64,000 bases of DNA from Dallia pectoralis (Eukaryota; Chordata; Actinopteri; Esociformes; Umbridae): positions 4,356,832-4,420,831 of the forward strand of contig CM055762.1 in the NCBI GenBank assembly GCA_029465975.1. The letters run 5' to 3'. This document shows positions 10,985 through 23,200 of this stretch, piece by piece (position 1 is the first letter of the stretch; the number at the start of each line of letters is the position of its first letter). The translations under genes were made by a program, and so were the position numbers. Below the pieces are notes generated by a model. That model ran no database searches. It was not told the origin of the DNA and worked only from the letters and a program-made list of their open reading frames with translations.

Positions 10985-11480
10985 ACCGTACAATGGCACA
11001 TTAACAATCTGCGCGTTCATTTATCAGGGAGCTGGATTCTGGACCCGCCGTTTATGGCGCACTGCACTTTTCATAGCTGAAAATTAATGAACATGCCTCC
11101 CCTTGCAACAAACATGCACCTGTGCTGCAGAGATGCTAATCACAAACATTTATATTTATTAGCGCCGCTCTCACTAAAATGGGTGTTGGGAAAAAAACAA
11201 CTGAGGAGGAAAGATGAGGGTTTTTCCGCCCGCTGAAGGCAGAGGAGACATTTCTAAATTGTATTTAAGCACACATTTATTCCCTTATTTGCTACCTGCT
11301 CCGGATTGATGACGAGGTCGGGCGAATTAAGCTAAATCTATTTTCTGCTTAATTCCGGACTTTTATGGATTATTCCTCCGAACGAGGCTCGAGTCAGAAC
11401 CGCCCTGATGCCAAATGCCATGCCTGTGCCATCCGGCGTTAATGCACCCGACCACGTAAGACAATGTGGACGTCCAAAAG
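10985..11480. promoter_or_regulatory. Candidate conserved noncoding block
   Basis: A long, non-repetitive block with gaaaattaatgaac, gatgctaatcac, gaattaagctaaatc and gcttaattccgg motifs. There are no coding or transposon signatures. It is one of the more convincing enhancer-like stretches in the large intron, but conservation was not tested. Confidence 0.33.
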
Positions 11481-12659
11481 GAATCATTCATCTCATTAAT
11501 AAACTAGAAGACAGGCCACGCGAGAGGAGAAACCGGAATATATCAGGCGTTTGCTGATCTGAGATCAGTTCACATTAGGATGTCTTTATGAGGGGGCCAG
11601 AAACGATAGCTACGCTACAGCTTAGGATGCGATTGAGGTGGACGTCCCCCACCCCCCGAACCCCCGCACCAGTGACAGAAGGTGCTCCACTCATGTCTGC
11701 AAGGCTACGCCTGTGCTGAGCAAGAGGATGAGGGCTGGTGCCATAAGTTTCTCCCTGGCACGGGCCCATCTTTGTTTTCTCTTCTCAAGTCTGTTTCAGG
11801 CTTCAAAGAGCATTGAAGAAAGAGAGAAAGAAAGAAAGACAGGGAGCGAGAGAAAGCGTCACGCACAGCTAAGGAAGCACTGAGGTCTCACTAACTTTAT
11901 CATTCTGCAGGGTGATCACAGCTCTCCCGGGTGGGGGGGGTATTTCACCGAGCCGACGGGGACTTGAGGTGGGTGCCCGTTTAGGACACAAAGGCCAGGA
12001 GGACCGCCGGGGGAGGGGTCTGAAACCGGGGGTAAATATTCATCATGCCGACTGTTTGGCAGGAAGTGAGTAGTTATCATTAGTGAAGGCTGAGTAGGTC
12101 CAGTCTTCACAGAGGAGGTTGAGCAGACGGGAGGGAGGGGCGTACGGGGGGGGGGGCGGAGGTGGCAAGGCACTAAGGTGAGAGGAGGAGGAGAGAGAGG
12201 CGAAGAGAAAGCGACTCGGTACAGTACCGGCGCGCAACGGGAGCACGCGCGTTCAACGGGAAAACCAGGAGCGCACGAAAGGGAGACACCGGAATTGCTA
12301 TCCGGCAATTACGGTCAACCGAAATCGCCCGCGTTCCCCGGGGTAACACGAGCCCGAGCTCCGGGGAGATGGCGTTACCATCGGTACAGTTCGCCGCCGC
12401 GACGCCGCATGTGTACACTGTACCTTTAAAGAAGAAAAGGGGCGGGGGGTGGGGGCGAAAAGCATCATTGTCTGCTGTCATTGATTTCCTATTCATTTTC
12501 CGCCACACCAAATCAACAACATGCACAATGGCCAATCATACAATGGAGCTCCGGAGCTATATTCCCGGCTCTCCACCTCCAGGTATATCCATAGAATAGC
12601 TACCATTAACCGCTATTCCGCGTCAATTGAAAATTAATCCAAAGTCTCATTAGGTGCCT
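11481..12659. other. Intronic DNA, no recognised gene
   Basis: Purine-rich at 11813-11860, C/G-rich with a G-run at 12145-12160, and strongly CpG-rich at 12220-12420. Several frames of up to 130 codons overlap on both strands with no domain. A CpG-rich patch of this size could be a CpG island, but nothing shows a promoter. Confidence 0.5.
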
Positions 12660-12661
12660 AA

Positions 12662-12690
12662 GTATATATATATATATATGTATGTATTAA
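12662..12690. repeat. TA microsatellite
   Basis: A short (TA)n run followed by TGTATGTAT. Confidence 0.85.
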
Positions 12691-12817
12691 AATAGTGCCG
12701 TCGCGGAGAATGTACACTGATCAATATCTCACTTCCACAAATGAGCACTCACGGACGTATATTATTATAAAGGAGATGAGCACACTTAACCAGGCCGCAG
12801 AGCAGAGGTGCATTTTC

Positions 12818-13055
12818 GCTGTTCTCTCTCTCTGCATCTCTTCAAGCCAATCCCCAGACTCTACGCTAATGTGAAACTAAACTCTCTCTCTCTCTCCGTA
12901 TTTCTCTTTTCTCGTGTTCTCATCTCTCCTTTTCTCTACCTCTCTCTACCTCAATCTCTATGTCTCTCACTCTATCTCCCTCGATCTATATGTCTCTATC
13001 TTTCTCTCTACCGTCTGATCTCTCTCTCTCTCTCCCTCTCTGTCCCTCTCCTCAG
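12818..13055. repeat. CT-rich low-complexity tract
   Basis: Imperfect tctctct, tctacct and tctatct units make a pyrimidine-rich tract of about 240 nt. A Ser/Leu-rich frame across it is an artefact. Confidence 0.85.
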
Positions 13056-13555
13056 CCAGGGTGGTCATAAATCCACAGACCAAGGACGTTTCCCCGTTTC
13101 CCTCTCATACCACATGAACTTGTCCAGTGTCTCGGAAAATGTAGTAAAAAGATTTATACTGGTGCTCCAAACACTGTGGTGTCTCGTGACTGAGCAGTAC
13201 TATCAGAATAAATTAGAGAACGGCCCGATTTGGGCAAAGTGCTACTAAAACGTTGTCCCTCCCCTCAGTTCCCCTCTCTACACTCCGCAAGTCCCCCGGG
13301 GTTCGACTCTTAGAGCCAAAACGCCACGGCTAATATGGATAACGCTAATAATTGCCTTCTATTACAAAGGCGAGAGCCAAATTGAAATGTGCCGTCCTTC
13401 TTCCTTCGGCCGCGAAGACTAGAGGAAGGAGATCGACGCCAATCAGGCGGTGGAATTAAAGCCTTCCGTTTTGCGGCCGGCCCGGTCTGCCTCAAATCCC
13501 GAGCCGCCCCTCTCCAACCAGTTTACGCAGGCTGTGCCACGCCTCGCCTGTACCC

Positions 13556-13685
13556 CTAATAAAGAGCACGCTCCCTTCCACTGGCGGAATGTTAATTTGT
13601 TATGAAGGTCATTGACAGAAAGTAATAATCACCATTGGGGATCTAGCAAATTGCAGCAGCACTGACGACTCAACTATTAATAGAC
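13556..13685. promoter_or_regulatory. Candidate conserved noncoding block
   Basis: A short non-repetitive block with gttaatttgttatgaagg, aagtaataatcacc and actattaataga, lying just before a poly-C run. The possible enhancer role is inferred from homeodomain-like cores only. Confidence 0.25.
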
Positions 13686-15511
13686 CCCCCCCCCCCTTCT
13701 TACTTCTCTACTAAAAACATTTCTGCCACTTTCACACGAAACAAAAATCCTTAATCCGCTCTGGGGAGGGGCGTTCAACAGAATGACAGCCGACGTTTGG
13801 GACCGACGAACGTGAACCTAAGCAGCGAGGAACGGCCCGTCGTGAACCCGCGCCGTTGCACGTTCGCTCCCCGTTTCTGCCATCGGAGGACTCCGCCAAC
13901 GGACCGACGCCAAGGCGGACGTCATCACTCCTCTTCGGCGGATCTAACGCACCGAACAGTTCCTGAACACAAACAATAAACAGTTTATTCCGAAACGCAT
14001 TTACTCCCGCTTAGCGTTGCTAGGGCACGCAGACATATGTGTCTGTATTTGTCGCCAAACAACTCATTCAAGCTTAAGCTATTTTTATCGAGCTCTGAGC
14101 ATTTGTTCTTTTTAAGTGATCAGCATTTACGGAATGGCTAATGGAAGTTTCAATCCTTTATCTACAGAGGCTCAACATCTCAAGACTAATTACAAATTAA
14201 TCTGCATCTCTATCTGCGGAAAGAGGGCAATAACTCCTCGCGCTAAGAACTATCCGTTATATATTTATAAACGTCCACGTACGAGGGTAGACAAAAAAGA
14301 GGCCGACATAATTGCCCGCCGCCTATATCCGCGCGGCGGCATCGGGGGCCGGAGATTGGGAACGCGAATGACGGATCGTCGGCTCGATACGTCTTAGCGT
14401 GCTCAAGTTTTGTTTTCAAAGTTCACTGGCTCTTTTAGGCCACTCCCGGGGCCCGAAGAACCGTTGAGTGGAAGGTCGAGCGTGTAGATAAAGGCGCCCT
14501 CTGGTGGCCTGTCTTAAATAACGAAAAACGCTATCCCTAGAAGAGTGTTGTTGTCAACTTGCGGGACCCAAACCTAAAGTGAAAAAACAGTGGACTCTTC
14601 TTGCCCGACAACTGATAAAGAAACCAGTCATGGCATCCAGTAGGAAGCTAGCAAATGGGTTTATACGACGTGGCGCTGCGGGAACAGTGAACTCTCGTGG
14701 CACAGCCGGGCATATGGAACCATGGCGTCTCATTGGGCCATGAACTTGAACCAGTCCCTTCAGATTGGTCCACCTGAAGACATGCGAACATGCGCTCTCT
14801 TATTGGTCGGTTGCCTGGCTACAGTATACACTAAATACAGCACTCTCTCTCTCTTTCTAACTTTCTCGCTCTCTCAGTCTGGGCCAACATGGTGGTGAAC
14901 TCCCATAACGTCGAACCTCTGGGCACCTTGACTGTCGTTAACTGCTTGTGGCACGAGCTGAGGAAATGGGTCATTAAATCAAACGAGTCAGGGCCAACCT
15001 CCCAGCGTCCCAGATCTGTTTCCAATCAGATAGCTTCCTTTAAAGGGAGCCAGGATCTCGCTCGACGTTAGCATCATTAGAGGGGCCTCCGCTGCTAGCC
15101 CCGTTGCCCCCGTGCTAGCGCTCTAATCTGCCCGTGAGCTGCACGGGGGAAAAGGGCAGACATCTTGTGATGAGGTAAATACTTCAAATGTTCGCCACAG
15201 GAGTGTCGTCTTACCCTTTAAACAGACACAAATTTGTGATACATACCGTCCCTGATACTTACTCGCTTTTCACTCCCCTCTCTCTCTCCCTCTAGCTCTC
15301 TCTCACTCTCCACGCCCCCTCTCTCTCTCTCTCTGTCATCAGCACATAGGCACACATCCAGGATGAAATCAAATCCATTCAGACGCCACCAAAAAGTGGA
15401 GCGATTGAAGAGGCGGACGGATAAAAATGAAGGAGAAACTCTCCTCTCATGCGTTGCCTTCATCTGGACGTACTCTTCCATTCTCTGGGAATAAGTAACA
15501 TGAACATATAC
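13686..15511. other. Intronic DNA, no recognised gene
   Basis: Begins with a poly-C run near 13685-13697. CpG-rich patches lie at 13780-13950 and 14310-14400, with CT-rich runs at 14843-14880 and 15283-15340. Frames of about 60-93 codons have no domain support. Confidence 0.5.
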
Positions 15512-16270
15512 ATATCTCACACCTGTCCTGTATTGCCCATACATATCTGGCACCTGTCCTGCGTTCCCCATACATATCTGGCACCTGTGTTTCCCATACA
15601 TATCTGGCACCTGTATTGCCCATACATATCTGGCACCTGTCCTGCGTTCCCCATACATATCTGGCACCTGTGTTTCCCATACATATCTGGCACCTGCGTT
15701 GCCCATACATATCTGGCACCTGTCCTGCGTTCCCCATACATATCTGGCACCTGTGTTTCCCATACATATCTGGCACCTGTGTTGCCCATACACATCTGGC
15801 ACCTGTGTTGCCCATACATATCTGGCACCTGTGTTGCCCATGCATACATATCTCACACCTGTCCTGCGTTGCCCATACATATCTGGCACCTGCGTTGCCC
15901 ATACATATCTGGCACCTGTATTGCCCATACATATCTGGCACCTGCGTTGCCCATACATATCTGGCACCTGCGTTGCCCATACATATCTGGCACCTGCGTT
16001 GCCCATACATATCTGGCACCTGTATTGCCCATACATATCTGGCACCTGCGTTGCCCATACATATCTGGCACCTGTGTTGCCCATACATATCTGGCACCTG
16101 TATTGCCCATACATATCTGGCACCTGTATTGCCCATACATATCTGGCACCTGTATTGCCCATACATATCTGGCACCTGTATTGCCCATACATATCTGGCA
16201 CCTGTGTTGCCCATACATATCTGGCACCTGTTTTGCCCATACATATCTGGCACCTGTCCTGCGTTGCCCG
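15512..16270. repeat. 26/31-bp minisatellite, about 28 copies
   Basis: Tandem copies of a 26-nt unit centred on 'cccatacatatctggcacct', with the join varying among tgtatt, tgcgtt, tgtgtt and tgtttt. A 31-nt form carries an extra cctgc-type insert. I counted about 28 copies by the ggcacctg core, including two 'ctcacacctg' variants. The unit lacks stops in several frames on both strands and is not a multiple of three, so overlapping long frames of 110-340 codons appear. The minus-strand frames cycle through MGNTGARYVW, QVPDMYGQ and RCQIC. These are repeat translations, not a gene. Confidence 0.95.
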
Positions 16271-16529
16271 TCCTCCTCACTCTATAACGATATGGGATTT
16301 CATTAGAATGCCCGGTCTCAAACAAACGTAATTGCTTCAGTGTTGTTGTCGCCGTCGCCGCCGTCCTAATTTCTCCCTGGCCTTCCTCGTCGCCGTTAAG
16401 TGATCATTATATCAACACCGAGGAGGAGGCGAGGTTAAAACACGTCGACAAGCCGCGGCCGGGTTGAAAGCCGACGCGAGGGAGAGAGGCGAGCGACGGC
16501 GAGGGAGAGAAAGATGAAGTACGGCAACA

Positions 16530-16880
16530 GAATGACAGTGGGTGTAAGTGATATGATCAATCGTGAGAGATCACGACGCTTCCGTAATGATTTAAGCGCT
16601 AGGACCTACCCTCTCCGGCCAGTGATGGATAACTGTTTGAAAAAGATACATAATTTCTGACTTGCCATTTACACAGCATTGCACCTGAAAGCCGAGCGGA
16701 ATAATAGACAGTTTAAAATGTCAAGGAACTAACTAAGAAAGAGAGACGGGCGGGCCTGCGGAATGTTAATTAGAACGGCAGCCTAATCGCCATGGCAGCA
16801 CGGAGAAACAACGAGGAAGTGTTTCTCCTGAAATAGGAACCACTTCCCAGTTCTAATACTTCAGTTCAATTAGCCAGGGC
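16530..16880. promoter_or_regulatory. Candidate conserved noncoding block
   Basis: Non-repetitive sequence with gatatgatcaatcg, gtaatgatttaagc, aatgttaattagaacgg and cagttcaattagcc, bounded by GA-rich and G-run sequence. The possible enhancer role is inferred from composition only. Confidence 0.3.
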
Positions 16881-17950
16881 CTGCATGTGTTTTTTCTTTT
16901 TTTGGGGGGGGGGTTCTTTTATGTGTGGCGCCGCTGACCAGTCGCAGACCGAATATATCTAGTTCGAAGCCCCGTCAGAGGAACGGCGCTCCATCTGGAA
17001 AGGCGCGTGCGTTGGATTTACCTATCTATCCCACAGCAGACCTGCGTGTTGAGTCGGCGCCAGCAGCACATGATTGTGTTAATTAATCTGCCATTGTGAG
17101 CGGGGGGGAACAGCTGCAGTGGCTCTCGCGGCTGGCGTTGTCAAAGCAAAACAATGCGATGTTAAGCTTCCCCCGCCGAATCCTCCGTTACAAAGGGACT
17201 CCGACACAAGGCTAAACGCATAAATCCGCGGATCAATTTTTACCAGCACTAATGTCTGACCTTTAAAGGAGGGGAAGAAATAGGTTTTTACATGCTTAAT
17301 TTCAGCTTGAAATATGGTCAGATATGTGATACCTAGCGTTCGGGCCAATTCCCCCCAGCTCTGAAAACAAACACATTGAGAGAAAAAGAGTGAGAGAGAG
17401 TGAGAGACAACGAGGGTCGGAGCAATGGAGCTGAATTGGTCTGATCTCCAAAACAGAGACAGAAGAGCGTCACAATTCAGCAGCTGGGCGGTGGTATTTA
17501 AAACAACACGTCCAGAGCGTTTAGCAGGGATCCATCGATCGCAGTTATGTGGCTTTAATTTAGGGGTGGAGCGTGGGGGGGGGGCCGTGAGGCGTTGGCA
17601 GATTGATTCCGTGACAGATACAGATAGCTGATGGCCACGCGGACGCGGCCGGCTCCCCGCAGGAATAGGTCAGCCCTGTCACGAGTAATGGCCGCCGAAG
17701 TACAACGCGGTTTATGTTGGCGTGGCCTCGGGCCTAAACCGCATATTTTACAATCGAACCGCGCCGTTCTGCCAAACACACGTGTATCGCTCACGTAGCT
17801 CACGAATCTCGCTTTACTTTGTCTTGCAAACATGTGGATTTATACAGCGACTGAATGCCAGATGAAAAACTGAAAAAAACAGTGAACCGTAGTGAGGAAA
17901 GGTCACAGTAATCTATTTCATAATTAAGGTGTTGTATATTTTTTTATGAT
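16881..17950. other. Intronic DNA with enhancer-like patches
   Basis: A T-run and a G-run at 16890-16912 are followed by non-repetitive sequence. The parts at 17075-17335 (ttaattaatctgcc, gcttaatttcagc) and 17420-17620 look like the other candidate regulatory blocks. No gene was recognised. Confidence 0.45.
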
Positions 17951-17954
17951 TATA

Positions 17955-17987
17955 TATGATTATATATATATATATATATATATATAG
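17955..17987. repeat. TA microsatellite
   Basis: A (TA)n run of about 14 units after gattatatatgat. Confidence 0.9.
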
Positions 17988-18084
17988 TCACACACATTGA
18001 TGATGTAAAACAAAATGCCTAATATGGTGTTGCCAACATAACATCTGACTCGCTGAGGACTACAGACCCCAAGCCATTAATGGC

Positions 18085-18575
18085 AGATCCTTCAAGTGTG
18101 ACTTTAAGTCACGAGGTGGAGTGGCCATTGATTGGACTTGTTGGTCACATCCCAGAGATGATCAGATGATCAGATTGAGATCTGGGGATTTTGGAGAGCA
18201 GGGAAACACTCTTAACTCTTCATCACGTTTCTCAAACTATTCCGGAACAGTGTGTGCAGTGTGGCAGGGCGCAGTATCCTGCAGAACGAGGCCAGTGCCA
18301 TCAGGGAATACACCTGCCATGACGGGGTGTACATGCTTTGGTGTTCAGGTAGGTGGCACAGGTCAGATTGACCTCCTCATGAATGCTTGGGGCCTAGGAC
18401 TCCAGGCAGAACATTGCCCAGAGCATGATGTGATGTAAAAGCAAACTCATCGGACTAGGCAAACATGTTCCATTTCTCTGAGGTCCAGTTCCAATGCTCA
18501 CATACCCCATTGCAGGAACTTCAACACTGGGCACTCTGACTGGTCCGCAATTAATTGCAATTGCTGAAATTCTGA
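18085..18575 (-). mobile_element. Tc1/mariner-like transposase relic
   Basis: The minus strand in pieces resembles a teleost Tc1-like transposase. Near 18400-18430 it reads HHIMLWAMFCLES, matching the family's GSVMLWAMFCWE. Near 18251-18290 it reads TGLVLQDTAPCHTAHTVPE, matching the QQDNAPCHTA block that holds the second catalytic Asp. Near 18169-18200 it reads SPKSPDLNL, matching PNSPDLNPIEHLW. Frame changes and in-frame stops lie between the blocks. The sequence after PDLN is lost in frame, so the third acidic residue is not encoded. Part of the middle between the 'SDE' region and VMLW appears deleted. No terminal inverted repeats were seen. It is a dead fragment, and the family is recognised from memory of fish Tc1 copies. 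Confidence 0.8.
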
Positions 18576-18599
18576 AATTCTGCAATTGCTGAAAACCAA

Positions 18600-21500
18600 A
18601 GCAAAAGTTTGAAGGACAAAATAATTATTTTAATTAAATATTCTAATATATATTTGACCCGTACTGTATATATTCACATCCCGTTTGTCAATTAAAGTGA
18701 GGGTAAGATCAAAACCACAGACATTTCAACTGACATTCGTTTTGTTTTTAATTAATTTAGGAGATTATTTGGAGATTTGGTCAATGGACATCCGGCAGTC
18801 TGTCATTAAAGTCAGATAAACAGGCTGTGAAAAACACCGGCAGTAATTATCGACACAGAGAATTAGGCACAGGGTACAGCCTAAAACATTTCACGGGCCG
18901 CAGTCCTCAGAACACACTGGTTGGGACAGCAGCTAGATTCATCGGTGAATACCATACTGGAAAAACACAACGAAAGATGATGTGCTCCTATGAACTTGTT
19001 TCCAGAAAGACGGAGATCCTCCACATAAAGCGTCTGGATCTGGACCCACAATGCAGCGGGGGCCCGTCTGTTGAGGCACGCCCCTCCAGAAACCCAGGAA
19101 GCGTGTGGTGTCAGCAGTTAAAGGACAAACGTCTCCACAATGAGAGGGGGTTTTCACAACGCAATGGCCGCCGCTTCCGCTAGACGTATCCCAGAGATAG
19201 TTATTCTGAAGCGAGGGGTGGAGGCAGATAGAGGACGGAATATGTCCAGCATGCCCTTTGACCCTAGAGTGCATTTGCACATTTGTCTCTTGGCTGCCAC
19301 TTATCTATTATCATCATGAGGTGGTCGATCGTTGTCCTACCTCCGTGAAACAGCTACAACGTGAGCTATTCACCCCGACCTAAGAGGCGGAATTCCGACG
19401 GTCGGCCGTGACTTTTATAGACGCGCTGCTATTTTCATAGACGCCCACCGGGGAAAGATTACTGACGGAGAACGGCGACGCGGCGCTGACACACGTGTGG
19501 AAGGTGTCGCTGGCTGCGGCGTGTCACCTGTCCAACACGTTGGATTTGAGAAAGCCATCAGATGTTCAGACTGAACGCCCCGGTAAGCACTGCAGAGCGT
19601 TCAGTACGCAAACAAGCGCAGTCTTGCAACGCTCATCGAGACAAAGCGCTTGGACGCGCTCGGCGGTCCGCGTCTGACCGTCGCTTCGCCGGTGACGCAG
19701 TCGAAGGAAAACTTAACTAGAACGCAGTGGCTTTCCAACATAACTGGGTAATGACTGTCACGGTGTAAAATAATCTTTATGGAAATAGATCTTATTGAAC
19801 GGGTGCCATGTTCAAGCTGTGAGCAGCTTGTGTCTCATGAACGTAATCCAGAAATGTCCTCCAAAGTTGTTGCCCCCCCCTCCTCCCATAAAAAAACTTT
19901 CAGATGTTCCTTTTTTCCATCCAAGAGATGAAAGAAAAAGGACAAAAGGCTGATCCCGCGTGTCGTCGAAGACGGCAGGAAGGTACGAAATGTGAGGCCG
20001 CGGCTCAAAGAGCGCAGCACCCGGCCAGAAGGGTTTTCACATCCTCCCCTGATCTCTGTGTCTAATAGAAAATACCTGATTCTGGCCACAGATGTGCTGC
20101 GCCGGCGCGATTACACCTCACCTGTGAGCCACGCCAGGAGAGGTGGCATTTGGCCGATCCGTCCCCACCAGGGGCCTGGAGCCTGAGCCACGGCTCAGCC
20201 CGGTGTCTTAGGCGGGACGGAGGGGGACGAAACACGCGGGGGAGGACGACTTTCAGCCGCCTAAAAACCCCAGGCTAAACCTGGGTCCTGTCTCCTCAGG
20301 GAACTGATTCACCCGCGGGACAGCGGAGGGCTGGCGTTCAGGGCTAAACGCACTCTGCCAAGCGTCGGCGGAAAGAGCCGAGCTCGGAAAGACGACCTGC
20401 CTCCTGCGTCTCTGGTGAAAACAATACAATGAAACGAGATTGGCTACGGATCAAATCAGTCCAATAACTTCACCTGGAGCAGCGAGGAGTCTGAACGTAT
20501 AATCAGGTCCGTAGTTTTCAGAAACTGTAGAAATATTATGATATCAATAATCAAAGAAAGATAGGTTTTTTTTAAATAGAGAATAAATAAAGATGAGGGT
20601 CACAATTATCGCTACTTGTCTTCATTGATCGGACATTATTCCCTCGCCAGGACGACCGGGCTCTGTCTAAAATGTTCAAAGGAATTCATCTTGGGGGGTA
20701 TTTTTGACCACTGGTTGGCAACCTTTTCTCGGTTAGTGAACAGCAGATTAAATATGTCCTGGAAGAACCCCCTGGTGTGTTTCTCATAGCCATTTAACCT
20801 GAATGTCTATGGTTCCTTGATTCCATTTGGGTCCAGGCATGTGGCCCAAAGGTCCATACAATATACCCCTGTCTGTGAAGCGTACTTTTCTGCAAAATGC
20901 TTCTGCTATTTTTTGCTATTTTTTTATACACAGAATTACAAGTTTTACACTATTATGTCCGTTTCTAGACTCTAACCCTGTTAAAAGAATGTGGTTTAAA
21001 ATCTCTGCGACAGATTCACTAATCCCAATTTTTTTTAAGTTCAGAGTTTTGGACGGACAGCGTCATGATCTCTTTCTGTGAGTTGCATTAGCCTGAGGTG
21101 AACAAAAGAAGTGTTTTCACGCGCGTCACAGCTCAGTGATTGTCTGTTTTATTTGTTATTTTCCCTGTTACTAATATATCGACGTGACTGTAGGCAAGAT
21201 CGGTGACTTGGCATGTAAACGGGCTCTGTCTTAAGTGTCACATGAGATATAGGAACGAGAGAGCGCTGAGACAATCTACATACACCCTGGAGTCACCGCG
21301 TTACAAAGGTGTGACTGTAATAATACCAGTTGATGTTTTTCCATACACACAAAGATAAAATATGCAATATTTTACACGTCGCCGTGTGTTTTTTTTGTAC
21401 GTTCCGCGAATTAAACACCTTTCATATTTTGTAAACAAACACGGCTAACAGCTCCTTTCACTTGAAAGTTAAACTCAATATGCTCTTAAGGAAAAAAACA

Positions 21501-21762
21501 CAATAGGTGTTAAGCGTCTCAATTGCAATCCTGCGAGATCTCCGCAAAAACAAACACGTCGAAATTGTTACCAAGACAACTGAGACAATATGATTCCGGT
21601 GGCATTGTCAGAGCTGCTACTTCCTGCTCGCGACGTATAACAAGCCAAAGTTGAAATGCATTGTGTGTGTGCCACACACACACACACTAACGTGTTGGCA
21701 GTGAGAGGGACAAACAAAATGCCCACCTGGACAGAGAGTAAAAACAAGAAAACCCAGAACAA
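18600..21762. other. Intronic DNA, no recognised gene
   Basis: Mixed sequence. AT-rich parts lie at 18600-18780 and 20515-20640, and CpG-rich parts at 19380-19690 and 20100-20400. A 'ggttggcaacctttt' string near 20714 resembles the end of some hAT elements, but I could not delimit an element. Frames of up to 118 codons have no domains. Confidence 0.5.
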
Positions 21763-21763
21763 G

Positions 21764-21788
21764 CACACGCACACACACACACACACAC
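21764..21788. repeat. CA microsatellite
   Basis: A short (CA)n run, with a smaller (CA)n at about 21674-21687. Confidence 0.85.
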
Positions 21789-22834
21789 TCCTTTCTCTTA
21801 TTTTATTTTTGAGCACATTCCGTAGCGACCCAGTGATTTCAGCTACAGAACCTAATTAATACACAACGGCTACATGTCTTAATCCCCAAAGTCAAGAGGG
21901 TGATTGTCCTCGCAAATGAGGTCGCCGTTTCTCCCGGCGGAACTGAGGGAACCGGAGTGAGAGATGAAGACGGAGAACAGGAGGAGTGCATTCTCCCCGC
22001 GCCTCCGGGGCGGATGTGCGGCGCGTGTAGTGACAGAGGCCCTGTAAATAGGGCCCGAGGAAACGCTTGAAGAGGCTGTCACCTCTAACCCAGCAGCCCC
22101 TATCTGAACAGACAAACCAGGGCCAAGGAGCGTTCCCAAACGCCGCCTCGTGCCCCGTAGCATCCCTCTAACGCCCGGGGACCCGAACTGAGCATGCTCC
22201 GAAAGGGGGAACAGAGCGAGGGGCAGAGAGGGAGGGAAGGGAGAGGGAAAATAAACCGCCGCCAATCACCAAACAGACTTTCGAACCAGGCAGATCAAAA
22301 GCTGGTTTCCACGGTAATTGTCGCTAAGGCAGACTCTGACAGCGCGGACGCCGAGCGCGGTCGCGTGACACATCGATGACAACGATGCGATCCTCCGTCT
22401 GCTCTGGACGGGAGAGACGAAACACATGCCTGCAGCATGTTGCCTCGTCAACGGGGCCTGCGCCAGAGGCCCAGTCAGGGTCCAGTCCCCGGAGCTGCTA
22501 AACCAGGCCAGGGGACATTTTGGCCAATGACCCGCTGGTCAGGCCCCTCCCAATTAGGAAACCTATCAGGGCTTCAGTAAACGGAGGCAGCCAATCTGGA
22601 TGCTAGCGTGATGACACAGCAGAGGAATTGACAGCTTGGAGAAATCTGTTAGCGTCTCAAATGTACAGTATGGCGAGGGGGGGTGAATATACGGTAAAGG
22701 CACGAGATCAATTTGGCAACACCTAACACTGGAACAAGGGCCCGTTTCTCCTGGCCGCACCGGCGCCGGCAGCGTAGAGAGAGAGCGAGAGAGAGAGAGA
22801 CGGGGCCCGGCGAGAACGCCACACGCAACAGTGT
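21789..22834. other. Intronic DNA, CpG-rich, no gene seen
   Basis: GC-rich sequence with G/A-rich patches at 22200-22250 and a GA run at 22777-22801. Overlapping frames on both strands lack domains. Confidence 0.5.
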
Positions 22835-23200
22835 CTCATTAGCGGTGCCTAAGTTGTTTATGATTACGCGTAATTATGAACACTCTGACAAAACTCCAGG
22901 AATAAAAAAGGAGAGGAGAAATGTAACGGAGATTGAGGGGGGTGCGGGGGGGCTATGTAGGGGGGGTTTCAAACTTTTGTTTACGGCCGTTGTAATTTCC
23001 AACTCCGTTCAAGCTGCCGGAATAAAAGACGTTTACATTGTCATACCCGCTGCTGCGTTTTGAACTGACAGCGGGAATTAAAATCGGCAAAATCCCGCTT
23101 TTTTATGCTCAATTTAAAAATCAAACGTCAATGCCATTGTTTGTTGATTTTTATCAACCGGGTTTATTGCATTTTCGGAGTGACAATTAAAACCCCCTCA
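22835..23200. promoter_or_regulatory. Candidate enhancer block with attacgcgtaat palindrome
   Basis: Non-repetitive sequence holding a perfect 12-bp palindrome attacgcgtaat at 22863-22874 with homeodomain-type half sites. Further on are gggaattaaaatcgg, ctcaatttaaaaatc and gacaattaaaacccc. A G-rich patch splits the block at 22935-22970. The regulatory role is inferred. Confidence 0.3.

Noticed and set aside
15218..16331. Long open frames (up to 340 codons) on both strands with repeated peptides such as QVPDMYGQ and CPYISGTC
   Set aside because: They are caused by the 26/31-bp minisatellite. Several frames on both strands are open at the same place, so none is favoured.
20700..20830. 'ggttggcaacctttt' string similar to a hAT element end
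   Set aside because: No second end and no supporting body sequence were found, so it is too short to call.
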